DNA of 64,000 bases from Gonatopus flavifemur (Eukaryota; Arthropoda; Insecta; Hymenoptera; Dryinidae). Shown here piece after piece: positions 10,615 through 23,089 of this stretch. The translations under genes were made by a program, and so were the position numbers. Every line of letters starts with the position of its first letter. The first letter of the stretch is position 1. The DNA lies in the NCBI GenBank assembly GCA_018340375.1, contig JAFFJZ010000016.1, forward strand, positions 4,657,372 to 4,721,371, given 5' to 3'. Below the pieces are notes generated by a model. It had not been told where the DNA came from. It saw nothing but the letters and a program-made list of their open reading frames with translations, and ran no database searches.

Positions 10615-12929
10615 ATGTCGAGTTTTGTGCCAACAAATTACGGTTTACGGACAGCACTACTTTTCTGTTTTCATCTGAAGAAAACCGCAGCCAAATCGCA
10701 TCGAATGCTTGTGGAGGCGTTTGGTGAGCATGCTCTCGGTAAAACACAGTGTTTCGAGTGGTTCAAACGGTTCAAAAATGGCGATTTTGACGTCAGGAAC
10801 GAAGAACGTGGAAGACCACCGAAAAAGTTTGAAGACGCTGACCTGCAAGCCTTGTTGGACGAAGACGACGCTCAAACACAACAACAACTGGCGGATCAGT
10901 TGAAGGTGACCCGAGAAGCCATCTCCAGTGTTGCCAGGACAGCAACACGGTTGCTAGATTAAGCACTATGAAAACATTTCTAGCCCTGAATTTTTAAGTA
11001 CAGCACTTAGCACTATGGATAGCACTTAGATTAAATATCTAGCACTATTTTTTCAAATGGAACATATATTTATAGGTCATTACTAATTGAAAATTTTAAT
11101 TATCTGAGTTATTTGCATAATGGAAAGTTCTATAATCTATATGAAGAGTTTCCTTCTATGCCGAAGGATTATTTAATTGAAATTATTCGTTGGAATAAAA
11201 AGTATGTATTGTATCGTGATTGAGGATTATTATTGGAAATATGTTGATTATTGAATAAATGATTACCTGATGGCAAAATTTTCAAGGATTAGTTTGATTC
11301 ACCCTAAGGGGATAGGTCTTGCAGCATATCTATCTTGAAAAAAATCATTATATATATATATATATATTTGGTCAAATAAAAATATTGTTTTGTTAGAAAA
11401 AAGTCCAGTTTACTCAACAACAGCGGTTGGAAGTCATTCAATTAAAACTCATTTGAATTGACGTTCAATGAACAATAAAAATATAATTTTCAATTGAAAT
11501 TTTTCTCAATTAAAAATTAAATTAAATTCTTAATTGAAATTTTTTTGCAACAAACAATTAAATTAAATTCTCAATGGAGGTAATTTCTATTTGACAAATA
11601 AATTTAATTGATTCCAAATCAAGCAATGGTTGATCAATTTTTCTTATGTTTTCTTGTTCTCTCTTAATTAACAAATACAGAAAAACAAGAGCGCATCAGG
11701 AAAATCAATCAATCATTGCTTGATTTTAAAGCAATTCCATTTATTTGATAATTGGAAACGACTTCAATTAAGAATTGAATTTAATTTTTAATTGAAGAAA
11801 CTTTCAAATAAGAATCAAATTCCAATTGTTAATTCGGTGCTTCTTCAATTATCTAATTTACAACCCTGGTTTACAGTATATTGATACATGATTTTGGTCA
11901 TTGAATATCGAATCAAATATCCCTGAACATCTATTTGGAGATGTAAAATGTAGAAATAAATATACAAGGTATCTCACTAAACACTCTGACCCTGCTGAAT
12001 GTAAATTCCTGATATAACAAAATGTGCAAAATTCACAAATTCAAAATTCTCTATTTTTCCCGCGTTTTTTTCAGCACTAACATTTGGCAACATCGAAAAA
12101 AATCTAGCACTGTCACCAATTCTAATTTAGCTCTGAACAGTACCGACTGCTGCGTCATCTAGCTCTGCGAGTCTATAACCTTCTGGCAACACTGGCCATC
12201 TCCCTTCGGTTGAAAGCCATGGGAAAGATACAAAAGGTGGGGAAATGGGTTCCACATGAACTCAACGAGAGACAGCACGAAGACAGCAAAACATCACGCG
12301 GAATGCTGCTCACCAGGTTCCAAAAAAAGTCATTTCTCCATCGAATTGTGACTGGCGATGAAAAGTGAATATATTTCGAGAATCCTAAGCGCAAAAAGTC
12401 ATGGGTTACTCCGGGTGAACCATCAACATCGACGGCAAGATCAAACCGCTACGGACGAAAGACAATGCTGTGTGTTTGGTGGGATCAGAAGGGCGTAATC
12501 TACTACGAGCTGCTGAAACCTGGGGAAACTGTCAATACTCAACGCTACCGACAACAAATGATCGATTTGGATCGAGTTTTGCGTGAAAAACGACCAGAAT
12601 ACCAACAAAGACAACACAAGGTGATTTTGCTGCATGACAATGCACCAGCACAAGAAGCAAAACAGGTCCAGGAAACGATAGAGTCGTTCCATTGGGAGAT
12701 TCTTCAGCACGCGCCTCACTCACCGGACCTTGCCCCATCCGATTACTACTTGTTTGCATCGATGAGACACGCACTTGCTGAGCAGCGCTTTACTTTTCAC
12801 GAAGATGTACGAAAATGGCTCGATGACTGGTTTGCCTCAAAAGAGCAACAGTTCTTTTGGCACGGAATCCACAAATTGCCAGAAAGATGGGAAAAATGTA
12901 TAGATAGCGACGGACGATACTTTGAATAA
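10615..12929 (+). pseudogene. mariner transposase, disrupted
   Basis: The start at ATG 10615 opens into a helix-turn-helix N-terminal region with EAFGEHALGKTQCFEWFKRF and NEERGRPPKKFED. The frame is cut at 10925 by a hAT insertion and resumes after 12202. The catalytic half has TGDEK (first Asp), LLHDNAPAQ (second Asp) and SPDLAPSDYYLF (third Asp), with 34 residues between the second and third Asp, so it is DD34D. A TGA at 12366-12368 replaces the tryptophan that normally follows TGDEK. It ends at TAA 12927-12929. The gene is dead for two independent reasons. Confidence 0.85.
10926..12194. mobile_element. non-autonomous hAT inserted in mariner
   Basis: The 1269-bp insert starts CAGTGTTGCCAG and ends CTGGCAACACTG. 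An exact 8-bp target duplication, gccatctc, lies at 10918-10925 and 12195-12202. It has no transposase frame. The middle (about 11405-11880) is AT-rich with inverted TCAATT/AATTGA segments and AAATCAAGCAATG-like arms, probably an older MITE nested inside. The ends match those of the two large hAT copies, so the same transposase could have moved it. Confidence 0.9.
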
Positions 12930-13005
12930 GTTACTTTGTATCATATCATTACAATAAACGTGTTTTTTCTGTACAAAAATTCCGGTTCCATACTTACACA
13001 CCTGG

Positions 13006-14582
13006 TAGTCATCAAAAAGTATGAAAATCTGAATAATTTCGCAAAATCCTTGAAATGTTAGCAAGCTCAAGAAAATGGTAAATGAAATTAAGAAAAAGAT
13101 CATTTGTGATGTCAACTCTCTTGTGTACAAATTTTCTGAACACTCATTATTAGCATAAAAAAGCAATGCATTCAATACAAAAGAGCAGAGATTATATTTC
13201 CTTCCATGAAGGATAGAACATTCAAATGTGATACAAACTCATCAATTCAATTGTGGTTAGATGTAATGTGTTGACCCGTTTTTATAACTATTTTTATAAT
13301 ACTAATATCAATAATTAAGTTGCAAGTTTGTATCAATGATAATTTGAAATATAATAATTCCATCCATGGTGAGTCGAGCTGTCACCAAACGTCAGTGTTT
13401 CGAATAAAAAGGTGTTTCCCCTCTGGAACAATATATGATTGATAAGTGATGTATGAGTTAGTCCATTTATTCATATCTATTCAATATTTCAAAATACTTT
13501 TTTGGAATTTTGTGGAGTATTGTTGAAAAAAAAGGCGAAAATATTTATTGAATTCGGACGGAAATCATTCTTGTTCGATAAATTTCATTATTGTTCACAG
13601 AGAATCGCCGAAACTTTATTGAATCATCATGTGTTTCATGATAATTCCATACTCTCTAAATTTGTTGGAGTGAAATTTCACTCTTTAAGAGTGAACTATC
13701 ACTCCATTAGCCAGCCAGAAGTGAGCCTGTCCTATTAGAGTGAAACTTCACTCTTATGAAGAGTGATATTACATATCTCTATGTTGGAGTGATTTCATCA
13801 ACTCTGAATTAGACTGACAATATTCACCGCGTATCTAGGAGTGAAAAGTTTCACTCCAAATGCGAGTGATTTTGTAATGTTTTTCAGGTGAAATCTGTTA
13901 CGAACTTTCATTACTTTTGTGGAGAGGATAAACAAAAAGAATTTGTGTGTATCTGACTACATTCTTAACTTCGCATGTTCCTGAATCACTCATTGCAGTG
14001 AGAGAAATTATGCACCTTTGAGGGAATCGAACCGCTAGAGAACCTACCTATATCCTGACCTACATAACCTATGCCTAACCGACCTGAGCTAAACCGACAC
14101 TTGTGTGGACGAACGACAAAGTTGTAACAAGTGTGTATGTGGGGTACCTCGGTTGATTTCCTATGGACCAGTATGTGAGAATAATGACCAAATGAGACCC
14201 AATGAATGTTTGAATCAATCTAACATCAGTGATGAATGTGTAAAATATTGAATATTTTATCAATAATATGCCAGTGAGTAGAATTTAAACTTGACTTTGA
14301 AAAATTTTCAACCTATGTAATTTTCTAACCTCAATAATGTTGGATTACGTTTTATTACGAAATTGATTCAAAATTATCATTGGACTTGTTCAATTTTGAA
14401 TGAAGTCAAATATTGAGAAATTACAAAAAGGTTTTTTGAAAGATTGAATTAAAAATAATTTTATGAAATTGGAAGATCTACAGTTACTCAATTCTGTAAT
14501 TAAATTGAACATTGAGGTTTATATATGCAGTCCAACACTACTTGAATGCAATCTTCTACAAGGATATGTAGTATCCATTACC
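13006..14582. repeat. non-coding gap with GAGTGAAA-rich block
   Basis: No gene is seen. From 13664 to 13880 there are about ten copies of gagtga/tcactc, often as GAGTGAAATTTCACTC palindromes. A similar block lies at 15800-15955 in the opposite sense. The two may be the two ends of one element of about 2.3 kb that has been split by later insertions. Confidence 0.45.
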
Positions 14583-14900
14583 TAGATAGCACAAGAGTTC
14601 TGAAAGAGCTCTTCATGTACATATTGTGTTGATTATGAGCTCTTTTAAAATAGTTATTTCATCCTCTTGAGAATTTATAGAATTTGCATATTCAAAGTGA
14701 TGGTATAGATCTGAAATACTTTTGGTTCTACGATATCAGTAATGCTTAGTGTAATTACTTGATACCACATATCCGTATGCACTAGAACTATCATCTGATT
14801 CCATTTATCGATAAAGAGTACTGGATGTAGTTGATTGATAGCTCTTCATGAACATATTGTATTGATTATGAGCTCTTTTAGAACTCTTGTGTTACCCTAT
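14583..14900. repeat. AGATAGCACAAGAGTTC MITE pieces with direct duplication
   Basis: An end reading atagcacaagagttctg at 14585 faces an inverted end reading agaactcttgtgttacc near 14895. A 40-bp piece beginning agctcttcatg is present at both 14609 and 14841 in direct orientation, bracketing the left arm of the large palindrome. The structure suggests an insertion into, or rearrangement of, a small palindromic MITE. Confidence 0.45.
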
Positions 14901-15185
14901 ACTCAAAACTGTTCAGCAATACATAGTCATCCAATATCGTCTATCGATGCATGGCATCGATCAACTATTTCCAATATTGTTCATCGATACATGGTATCAA
15001 TCAACTACATCCAGTACTCTTTATCGATAAATGGAATCAGATGATAGTTCTAGTGCATACGGATATGTGGGATCAAGTAATTACACTAAGCATTACTGAT
15101 ATCGTAGAACCAAAAGTATTTCAGATCTATACCATCACTTTCAATATGCAAATTCTATAAATTCTCAAGAGGATAAAATAAATAT
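14650..15185. repeat. 191-bp inverted repeat (foldback)
   Basis: Arms at 14650-14840 and 14995-15185 are near-perfect reverse complements, from atagttatttcatcctc at the outside to gtagttgattgata at the inside. A 154-bp spacer lies between them. The high match indicates a recent origin or continuing conversion. No reading frame of note. Confidence 0.8.
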
Positions 15186-16058
15186 CTGAAAAGTAAACAA
15201 AGCCCTTGATAAAAATTCAAATCCAAGCATTGAAATCTTTGTGATTGTATGAAACATTGGGATATTTTTTATTAACAAACATTTTCTGACTTCTGAGAAT
15301 ATTGATAGCTTCTTTATTGATTCCTTGAAGAGTGAAAAATTTCATCATACGTATCTGAGTCATGGAGTGTTTCCTATAGAATACCAACAGAATAATACAT
15401 ACATGTGGAATATTGGGATATATTGAAAGCTATAAAGTATTCAATCTCATTTAATAAATGAATATGATTATCAGTTTGAAATTTTTCATGATTAAATAAA
15501 TTATTTGAAATTGTTGTGTCTAGGTACATTGCACCGAATTTTTGTTTCTAAACACGGCCTTCGCTGGTAAAGCGAAACGATAGGAACCGATTGAATATTT
15601 AAGATTATAATTATAATTCCATATAAAAATTGAGGTTATGTTATCAATGTATACGTATCAGAATAAAAAAACATAAACTCAATTATTAATCACGTCTTGA
15701 ATAAATTTTTTGATTTGGATTATATATTCCTCATGTCGTCACTCAAAAGACGTTGAGTTTTCAAATAATTTTGAAGCGTCGATTGAATAGAAATAAATTT
15801 GGATATTTCACTCTAAGAAAGGTGGTATTTCAATCTTCAAACGGGTAAAATATAAATCACTCTTTAATTACGAGTGACACTTTTCACTCTAGTTGAAAAA
15901 GTGAAGAGATTCACTCTACTAGAGTGATTTTATCACTCTTAAAGAGTGAAAGCACAATCCACCCCAAATTGTAAGTGGGAATTTCCCAGATAATATTTTG
16001 CTTGTCATTCACCCTCAAATTACGCGCGGAGAACATACTTAGTGGACTAGCAAAATCA
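15186..16058. repeat. non-coding gap with second GAGTGA-rich block
   Basis: The only structure seen is a cluster of CACTCT/AGAGTG motifs at about 15800-15955, similar to 13664-13880. The last 8 bases, 16051-16058, are the left target duplication of the MULE. Confidence 0.45.
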
Positions 16059-16174
16059 GGTAAACACCCGTTGGTCCGAAAGCCCGTTAGTCCGAAGCGC
16101 CGTTGGTCCGAATTATAAAATTCCGAATTGATAAAATCCCGAAAGACTGTTAGTCCGAATGAGTTTATTCCGAA
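16059..16174 (+). repeat. MULE left terminal inverted repeat
   Basis: 116 bp, identical to the reverse complement of 26609-26724. It contains alternating TTGGTCCGAA and TTAGTCCGAA motifs, which could be transposase binding repeats. That role is an inference. Confidence 0.92.
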
Positions 16175-16787
16175 CCATAAATAATATGATGTGAAGATTA
16201 TAATGGTAATATGAATAGAATAAGTGTGGCGCTGCATGAATACGACTATATTTGATTTATTCCACTTATTCAGCCATTTTTATACAACCGGCACTTGGAC
16301 AAGACAAGACAAGACATTGTAATGATTATAATCCGTTATAATCCATGTATTAATTTGGAATTATGAGGTAAGTGAATAATATATTTATAATCTCAAGTAC
16401 ATTCACGAATATAGTTCATTTATTTATATCAATTTATACGAAAGAAATGCAACCCATAATACCATAAATAAAAGAAAAGGTTAGGCACAAATAATTTAGT
16501 TGAATTCATTGGTTTGTAGAAAAATCATTGATATTTCTAATAGAATATAATATTTGTATTGCATTCAAAGTCTTACATACAAAAGTGGGTTTATAGGATA
16601 CATGCAAATCGAGGATGCACATTCACAATTTTTTAATCATTTCAAGTATCAAAGTATGATTTCACAACCTCGAATATTTAATTCTCCTATGCTCAGCGTG
16701 GTGACATCACAATAATTCTGGAATTGTACTATTAGAATTTGTTCACCTGTTTTTCATTCTTTACAGTTCGCGTGAAATTTTTCAAGA

Positions 16788-19700
16788 ATGTCACCCACAG
16801 CTAAACGTACATCGAAGCGGACTTGTTGTGACCATGTTTATGACAATTATGAATATTATGTTAACAAAACTGTTGGTGAGACTTTGTAAGTATCATATTT
16901 TATGTCATGATATATATATGTTCACATATCATAATATTTATACAAGTATAGTTGAATATAAAATATTTTTGTCCTATACCAGATACTTATCCTGCTCGCA
17001 ATTCAAGCAAGGCTGCCATGCTAGAGGTATATTCAAGGGGGGAAAGTTCCACATGACAAAAAAGCACATTACACATGATTCGGATGAACTTGCATTGGAA
17101 ATTCGAAAATTTCTACAAGAACTGAAAAGAGGTTGTTTGTTGAGGGTACAGAAACCTAAAGACTATTATAATTCTTTGCGACTTCTGTAAGTATGAAATT
17201 AAATGAATGTATGTGTATATATGTATATTGCACACGATGTATGCGATTGGACTATATACATACTGAGATGGATTCTGTGACTATTGTAGTTTGTAGTATG
17301 TACAGAGTTCAATGATCCATACTCATAGGAAATAACCAATAGAGATAGGAACTTTCTTCTGTTTGAAGAGCGATTTATGCTTGCAAAATTCAGTAATTTA
17401 TGCTTCAATTATGGTCTTTAGTAAAATTCCTCGTTGTGGTTTGGTACAAGTAGGAGCAACTTGAAGCATGTAAAACGAAGGATCCTAATTGAATTTATGA
17501 AAAAGCATAAAATTTTAGAGATGAATTTTTGATGATTCATTTATTACGGTAAAGTGTCCAAATTTCGAAAAACATTTTTTTTTTCAATTTAAAAAAAAAA
17601 ATTTTTTCAACAAAATTTCAGGAAAAAAATATTTTTGAATAAACTGTTGGGAACAAAATTTATTGGAAATTTGAAATTTGCGATTCTTCAAACGATTATG
17701 CAGCCAATATGTTGAAACTCTTATGCTCCTTCGAGTGGGAAATTATGCTTTATCATGCTTGCGAATTTCGGACTAATTTCAATTACATAGTCTAATACAA
17801 TAGAAATATTGAACTTGGATCGCATTATCTGAATTTATACTCTTATGCTTCTAGCATAAAGTTCCTATCTCTAATCATCAAGTAACAATTTAAACTTGAA
17901 CAACATGAATTTCATCAAGTTGATATATATTTTATAACAAAAATTATTTTCATCCTTCAAATTCATATTTCATAATATTTGATCGGTATTTCATGTCGTT
18001 CAATTCAATCATTCGCTTTTGGTTTTCATAAATCAAATATTTTCATATAATAAAAAAGTTATCAATTAATAACAGCTATCCTGATGTCGCACCTCACGTA
18101 CCATGGCCTACCGTAAAAACTCGAGTGAGAAATTGGATGCAGCACTGCGTTCCGCCAGTACCAAAATCTTTGTTGAAGTTTGGGCTGCTGTTACAAATGG
18201 AAACGTATGAAAATATGCTCAGTTATGAAAATGGAAAGCTGACCTCAAAACTTTTACACGGAGAAGATTATAATAATGTTGTGCTTTGGGATGCTGATTT
18301 CATTTCTCAGTTGTCTGATATTAATGGCGACAACAATTTTTATATTGATGCCACTTTCCAAGTCACTCCTAGAATGAAAGGAGTGTATCAGTTATTAACT
18401 GTAATGGTTGTAAAATTCAATAAGGTATGTACCGATTTCCTTCCAATCTATGTAATGAATACTTGTAGAGAAATACATGCATATAACTTCCTCACTTCAT
18501 GAATCGCATGATCAGAGAATGAATGTATATTTATAGATTGAATATTTAGTAATGCCAAATGAGTATATGTTTAAGAGCCCAAGTAGCACCATAATTCACT
18601 ATGAACGTTCTTCAAATGTTCGGAATATATTCTATGCAAATTCAAATGAGACCGTTTCATAGGTACATCCATCGCACGTATGTGATCGAATATCCAGCGG
18701 TACGTCAATCGAACGTCGATTAAATACTTATCGTACATTTCGAATGTACTACCAGAGATGAGTTGGAAAGATTGCTAACGATATATGAAAACCATGGTCC
18801 ACTTTCTGATTGGTGGTATCACGTTTTCCGTTTATCCTTCCATGCTGATTGGCTCAGAAGAAAAATTCAACCAATGACATAATTTTCTTTGAAAGAAAAA
18901 AACCTCTATATAATCTTTGTATTTTATTCGTACATTGTATGCACGTTCTATCTCGTACATACGTTACACGTCTGTTGTTACTTAGGGAATATATTTTGAA
19001 GAAATGTATCCAAAGCATGGGATGAGGGTGAATTATGATGCAAGATTGATAGTGGGAGTAAATTTTTCCTTGAAAATATATTCTTCTGACATCACAATTG
19101 GTGAATAGAAACGCTTATATTTTTTGTCCGTACTGTATATGAAATAGTTATGCTTGCTCTTCATCTAATTTTTATTTCCACCAACAATCAACATTAAAAC
19201 TATTCCATATTAGTGATGAAAGATCATTAAAAAATCGCTTTTCAGGAGTTTTAATTGCATAATGTATATTATTTTTTTCTATTATGATTTTTACATTGAT
19301 TTTGCTTTTAGGGTTTGCCATTTATATGGGTATTGATGGATAGAAAAACTCAGAAATCATACGATACCATTTTTCAATATTTGAGGGATTCTGTAATTCC
19401 TCTGTTGAAGCCCAAACGCGTTATGTGTGACTTCGAAGTCGCAATGAGGAATAGTATTAAAAATCATTATCCTGATACTGAATTGAATGGATGTTTATTT
19501 CATTACTGTCAGGTAAGCATCCCATGATTTTTATACTTGATTTGTTATAACCTGGAAATAGCGAATCCGAAATACTTGCATCGAGTTTGGGTAATTTCGG
19601 GCGCATTCAACAAACTTATGTAATAACAGCGGTCAATCTTGTCCACAGGCCCTTAGAAAACGTGCATGTGAGCTGCAATTGGTATCCAGAAATAAAAATG

Positions 19701-22432
19701 CAGATGCTAACTGTACTATCGATAATGAAAATTTGGAAAACTTACTCTCGAAAATAATGGCCCTCGCGCTCTTACCTCCACATTTAATTGTGCAGGCATA
19801 TGAGCAGATAAAATCAGAATGCACTGATGAAGTGGAAAAATTCTTTGCATTTTTTTCATATTTTGAAAATTTCTGGCTGAAGAGGATGACACCAAACACA
19901 TTTAGTGTTCATCGATTGTTACAACGAACAAACAATTGTATTGAGCGATACCATCGGAATTTAAAAGAGATCATGGCCACTCATCCTTCAATATGGATAT
20001 TTCTGGGTAATTTCTAATTCAGCTGTACATATTTATTTTGTATTTTTCAAAAGTAACTCTACACTCACAGTTTGAAATTGCGGAAAAATACGAGCAAGTC
20101 AGTTGCAACGAATGATTAGAATTGTGTGTACTGTTTCAAAATTAGAGACAACAAGTATTGGTTTATGTAATTGGTAATATGTTTTTAGGGAAACTAAAAA
20201 AAATTCTAGGTATAACGAAAATAGATCTTAATACTTTGAAGATGGGCAGAAAACTCAACGATTCTAAAAAAAGTGGTCAGTTATTAATCGACAGAACTAT
20301 CACATCGTTGTGGGATAGCTTAGATAACGGCTACATAACTGCTGCAGAATTTTTAATCAACGTTACTTTCAGCTTACGAAAGTTCCATAAAAATTTGATT
20401 GTGTTACTGGATGAAGGTAAATATTGATTGATGCATTTAATAAGAAGATATGCATTAATATTGGTATGTCATAACATATGTTGATTTTTTGGATTTTTTA
20501 TAGAATACGACAGGAAAAATCACGATGTACAAAGGTCCACTCCCTCAAAAGATGATGACAACCTTGAAAATTATCCGGATATTCACTTTGATGATAATGA
20601 TGATGGTAATGATATTCCTGCATTTAAAAAATTGGATAAGAAATCGAGTGGTGAATTTAATGAAGATTTGATGATTTGATTGGATTAAAATGAATATTTA
20701 TATGAAGTTAAAACTGGCAGCCATAAACTTAGCAGTCGATTGTAATAATTTTTTGAATAAAACCTTCATTCAAGATTTAAGGATATGAAACGTTGAATGG
20801 GATGCTGCTTCATCGGTTTCTGAAATGAACAAAGCTTTAACAACGTTTAACTAAAAATTACAAGAACTGGCTGCTACCTCTACGGCTGCTAGTTGCAGCT
20901 CCGTAATACTTATTAATGCATTCAATGATAACTCATGTATTTAACATTTGAATTTCACATCATATGTTGATTTCTTGTATGATATGCAGCACACGATAAA
21001 CAAAAGCACGAGATGAAAGGGCCTACTATCTCAGCAAATGATGAAAACCTTGAGAATTCTCCATATTTTGACTATAATCATAATCATGATGAACATTATA
21101 TTATCCCTACATGTAAGAATGTGAATAAGAAATTGAGAGGTAAATTTCATGGACATTTTCTTATGTGATAAGATCACAATTAATATTGACTAATGCATTT
21201 ACTAATAAGGTATGCAATTGATATTGGAATTTCATTGAATGTATTGATTTTTTGCACTATTTACAGAACACGATAAAGAAAATCGCGAAGTAACAACGCC
21301 ATCTATTTCAGAAAATAACCACAACCTTGAAAATTATCTTGATATCAAGTGCTATGATCATGATATTTCTACACATACAAATGTAAAGAAGAAATTCAAA
21401 GGTAAATATATAGTGTATCCCAGAAAAAGTGTACAACGTGAAAAAACGTAGGGGAGGATGAGGAACTCTCGTACACTGGGGCACATTCATACAGTCCATC
21501 ATAATAATGATCCAATAATGACTCAAATTCCAAAAAATTTACACGTGATAGGGTTTTTTACTGAGTCATCCTTTGATATTTTCATTTGTACTCTTCATCA
21601 ATATGCTTTTTCTCAAATAGGATTGTTAATTACTCTTGATAATTTTGCAGCCAACTCGTTGAAGCGGAAAACCCTTCACTTCGTTACTCTTTCTGGTGAT
21701 GATCTTGATGCAAATAGAACAAAAACTATACCCACTCTTAGTGTAAACAAATCGTTTCCTTCTACTACTAAGAGCTGCAATCCATCACGTCGTAGGTCTG
21801 GAGACTTTGCTGGCTATGATCATCACTCTGTACAAAAACATATGGATAATACTTGCAGGCCTTTAAATACAAATCTTGAGAAAATTGGGACCAACCGTAC
21901 TCATGAATATCTACAGCGCGTTGTTCATACCCCTGCAAATATAAATATGAATAATAAATCTGAAGGTAACTTCAATATTAGCACGTACATTATTTTCAAC
22001 GACCTATCAATCATAACATGTTGTTTCATGGTTTTACAGACAATAACTTATCAAATGAAATAGAGTCCGTTACTCCTGTTGGCAGCACACCTATGGAAAA
22101 GTCATGCTCAGGTAAGCATAAAGTATTGTATACTTTCTTTTATCCTTTCAATTATATAATAATGTTCAATAATATACCATTGATTCATGTGAATTGAAAA
22201 CAAACTGTTATTGATAGCAGATGCAACAAAAAATGTAGGCATCCATACAGTCAACGATTCGTTTTGGTCTACTATTGGAAATCGCAATATTCATCCCATG
22301 TGTGAAGAATTCTCTTCCCAAGATCATTCATTAGTTGCTGAAAGTGTTGAAATATCCACGGATTGTTGCTTATGCGATAGTCATTTTGATAGTATAAATG
22401 ATCTTATGACTCATGTTAATGGTTGTCATTAG
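16788..22432 (+). CDS. MULE transposase, 12 exons, open
   Basis: Proposed exons: 16788-16885, 16983-17186, 18076-18424, 19312-19512, 19649-20006, 20189-20416, 20504-20650, 20990-21139, 21267-21401, 21651-21965, 22040-22111, 22221-22432. All have GT/AG borders, and the sum is 2469 nt (822 residues plus stop) with no internal stop. Residues about 18-64 form a FLYWCH-type zinc finger (C37, C44, H61, H64). The MULE catalytic core has D192 in FYIDATFQ, D257 in VMCDFEVAM and E383 in NNCIERYHRNLK, plus a GCLFHYCQ motif after the second Asp. Exons 7-9 are tandem duplicates. The last 22 residues form a zinc finger C-x2-C-x12-H-x3-C. A possible upstream untranslated exon is suggested by an acceptor just before 16767. 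Exon 10 could instead start at 21621. The exon model is by eye. Confidence 0.8.
18578..18987. mobile_element. MITE in MULE intron 3
   Basis: A 410-bp stretch has ends CCCAAGTAGCACC and an inverted GTTACTTAGGG. The interior has many CGTTC and CGTAC motifs. It lies between exons 3 and 4 and does not affect the coding frame. The ends match only over about 12 bp, so the limits are less sure than for the other MITEs. Confidence 0.5.
20504..21401 (+). repeat. three tandemly duplicated MULE exons
   Basis: Exons at 20504-20650 (147 nt), 20990-21139 (150 nt) and 21267-21401 (135 nt) encode related peptides: each has a HD.. start, a DNLEN or similar core, an acidic His/Asp-rich middle and a basic end such as KKLRG or KKFKG. 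All lengths are multiples of three and all borders are phase 1, so any of them can be included or skipped without a frame change. The introns between them also share sequence (such as the AATGCATT and CATATGTTGATTT pieces), showing that exon and intron were copied together. Confidence 0.75.
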
Positions 22433-22520
22433 CGATATGAAACGTAAAGAATGGTTTCCTGTGATATCAGACGAGCTTTCAATTGGCCAGAATTGGTCCT
22501 TAGTAACAAGTAATGTGATA

Positions 22521-23089
22521 CAGGCTGTCCCAGAATTCATTATTCGTATTTCTGTGACATATTCTGCAGCCAAAATGCAATAATTTCCCGTTAGAAAAAG
22601 GGTTTTTCAAGGCTTACTTTTTAAGATATGAGCATTTTTAGATTTTTTCTCAAATCTAAATTACGCAAAAGCACTGTGTGCTACATACTCGGTCTTTACA
22701 CCATTATCTAAGTTGGAAAACGGCGGATCTCTGGAAAAAATTCAAGTGTGCTGTCATTGTTCGTTTCGGAGCTATAGCGATTTGCAAGTGCTACATTCTG
22801 ATTGGCTGAGAGTTCAAAAATTTCAGAACGCTATAGCTCCAAAACAAACAATGATAGCATAGTTCATATTTTTCCAGAGATCCGCCGTTTTCCAACTTAG
22901 ACAATGGTGTGGAGACCATGTATGTAGCACACAGTGCTTTTGAGTCATTTACATTTAAAAAGAAATCTTAAAATGCTCATATCTCAAAAACTAAGCTCAA
23001 AAAAAACATTTTTCAAACAGGAAATTATTGCATTTTGGCAGCAGAATATGTCACAGAAATGCGAATGATGAATTCTGGGACAGCCTGCA
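22521..23089. mobile_element. foldback MITE, family A copy 2, in MULE
   Basis: Ends are CAGGCTGTCCCAGAATTCAT and an inverted copy. The arms are about 230 bp and match through GATATGAGCATTTT and TGTGTGCTACATA segments. It is related to 2996-3565. It interrupts a copy of the local tandem unit next to TA, which fixes its borders: neighbouring tandem copies are continuous at this point. Confidence 0.75.

Larger units (their letters stand above)
10443..13005 (+). mobile_element. mariner (DD34D) element with nested hAT
   Basis: The terminal inverted repeats are CCAGGTGTGTAAGTATGG at 10443 and its reverse complement ending at 13005, extending into GGAACCGGAATTT. TA lies on both sides (10441-10442 and 13006-13007). 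Removing the nested insertion and one copy of its target duplication leaves 1286 bp, the usual size of a complete mariner. Confidence 0.9.

Noticed and set aside
21458..22063. A single-exon 201-codon gene inside the MULE
   Set aside because: The middle of this frame is explained as exon 10 (and its end passes through a clear donor GTAACT and intron); its first part precedes an acceptor and shows no conserved features.
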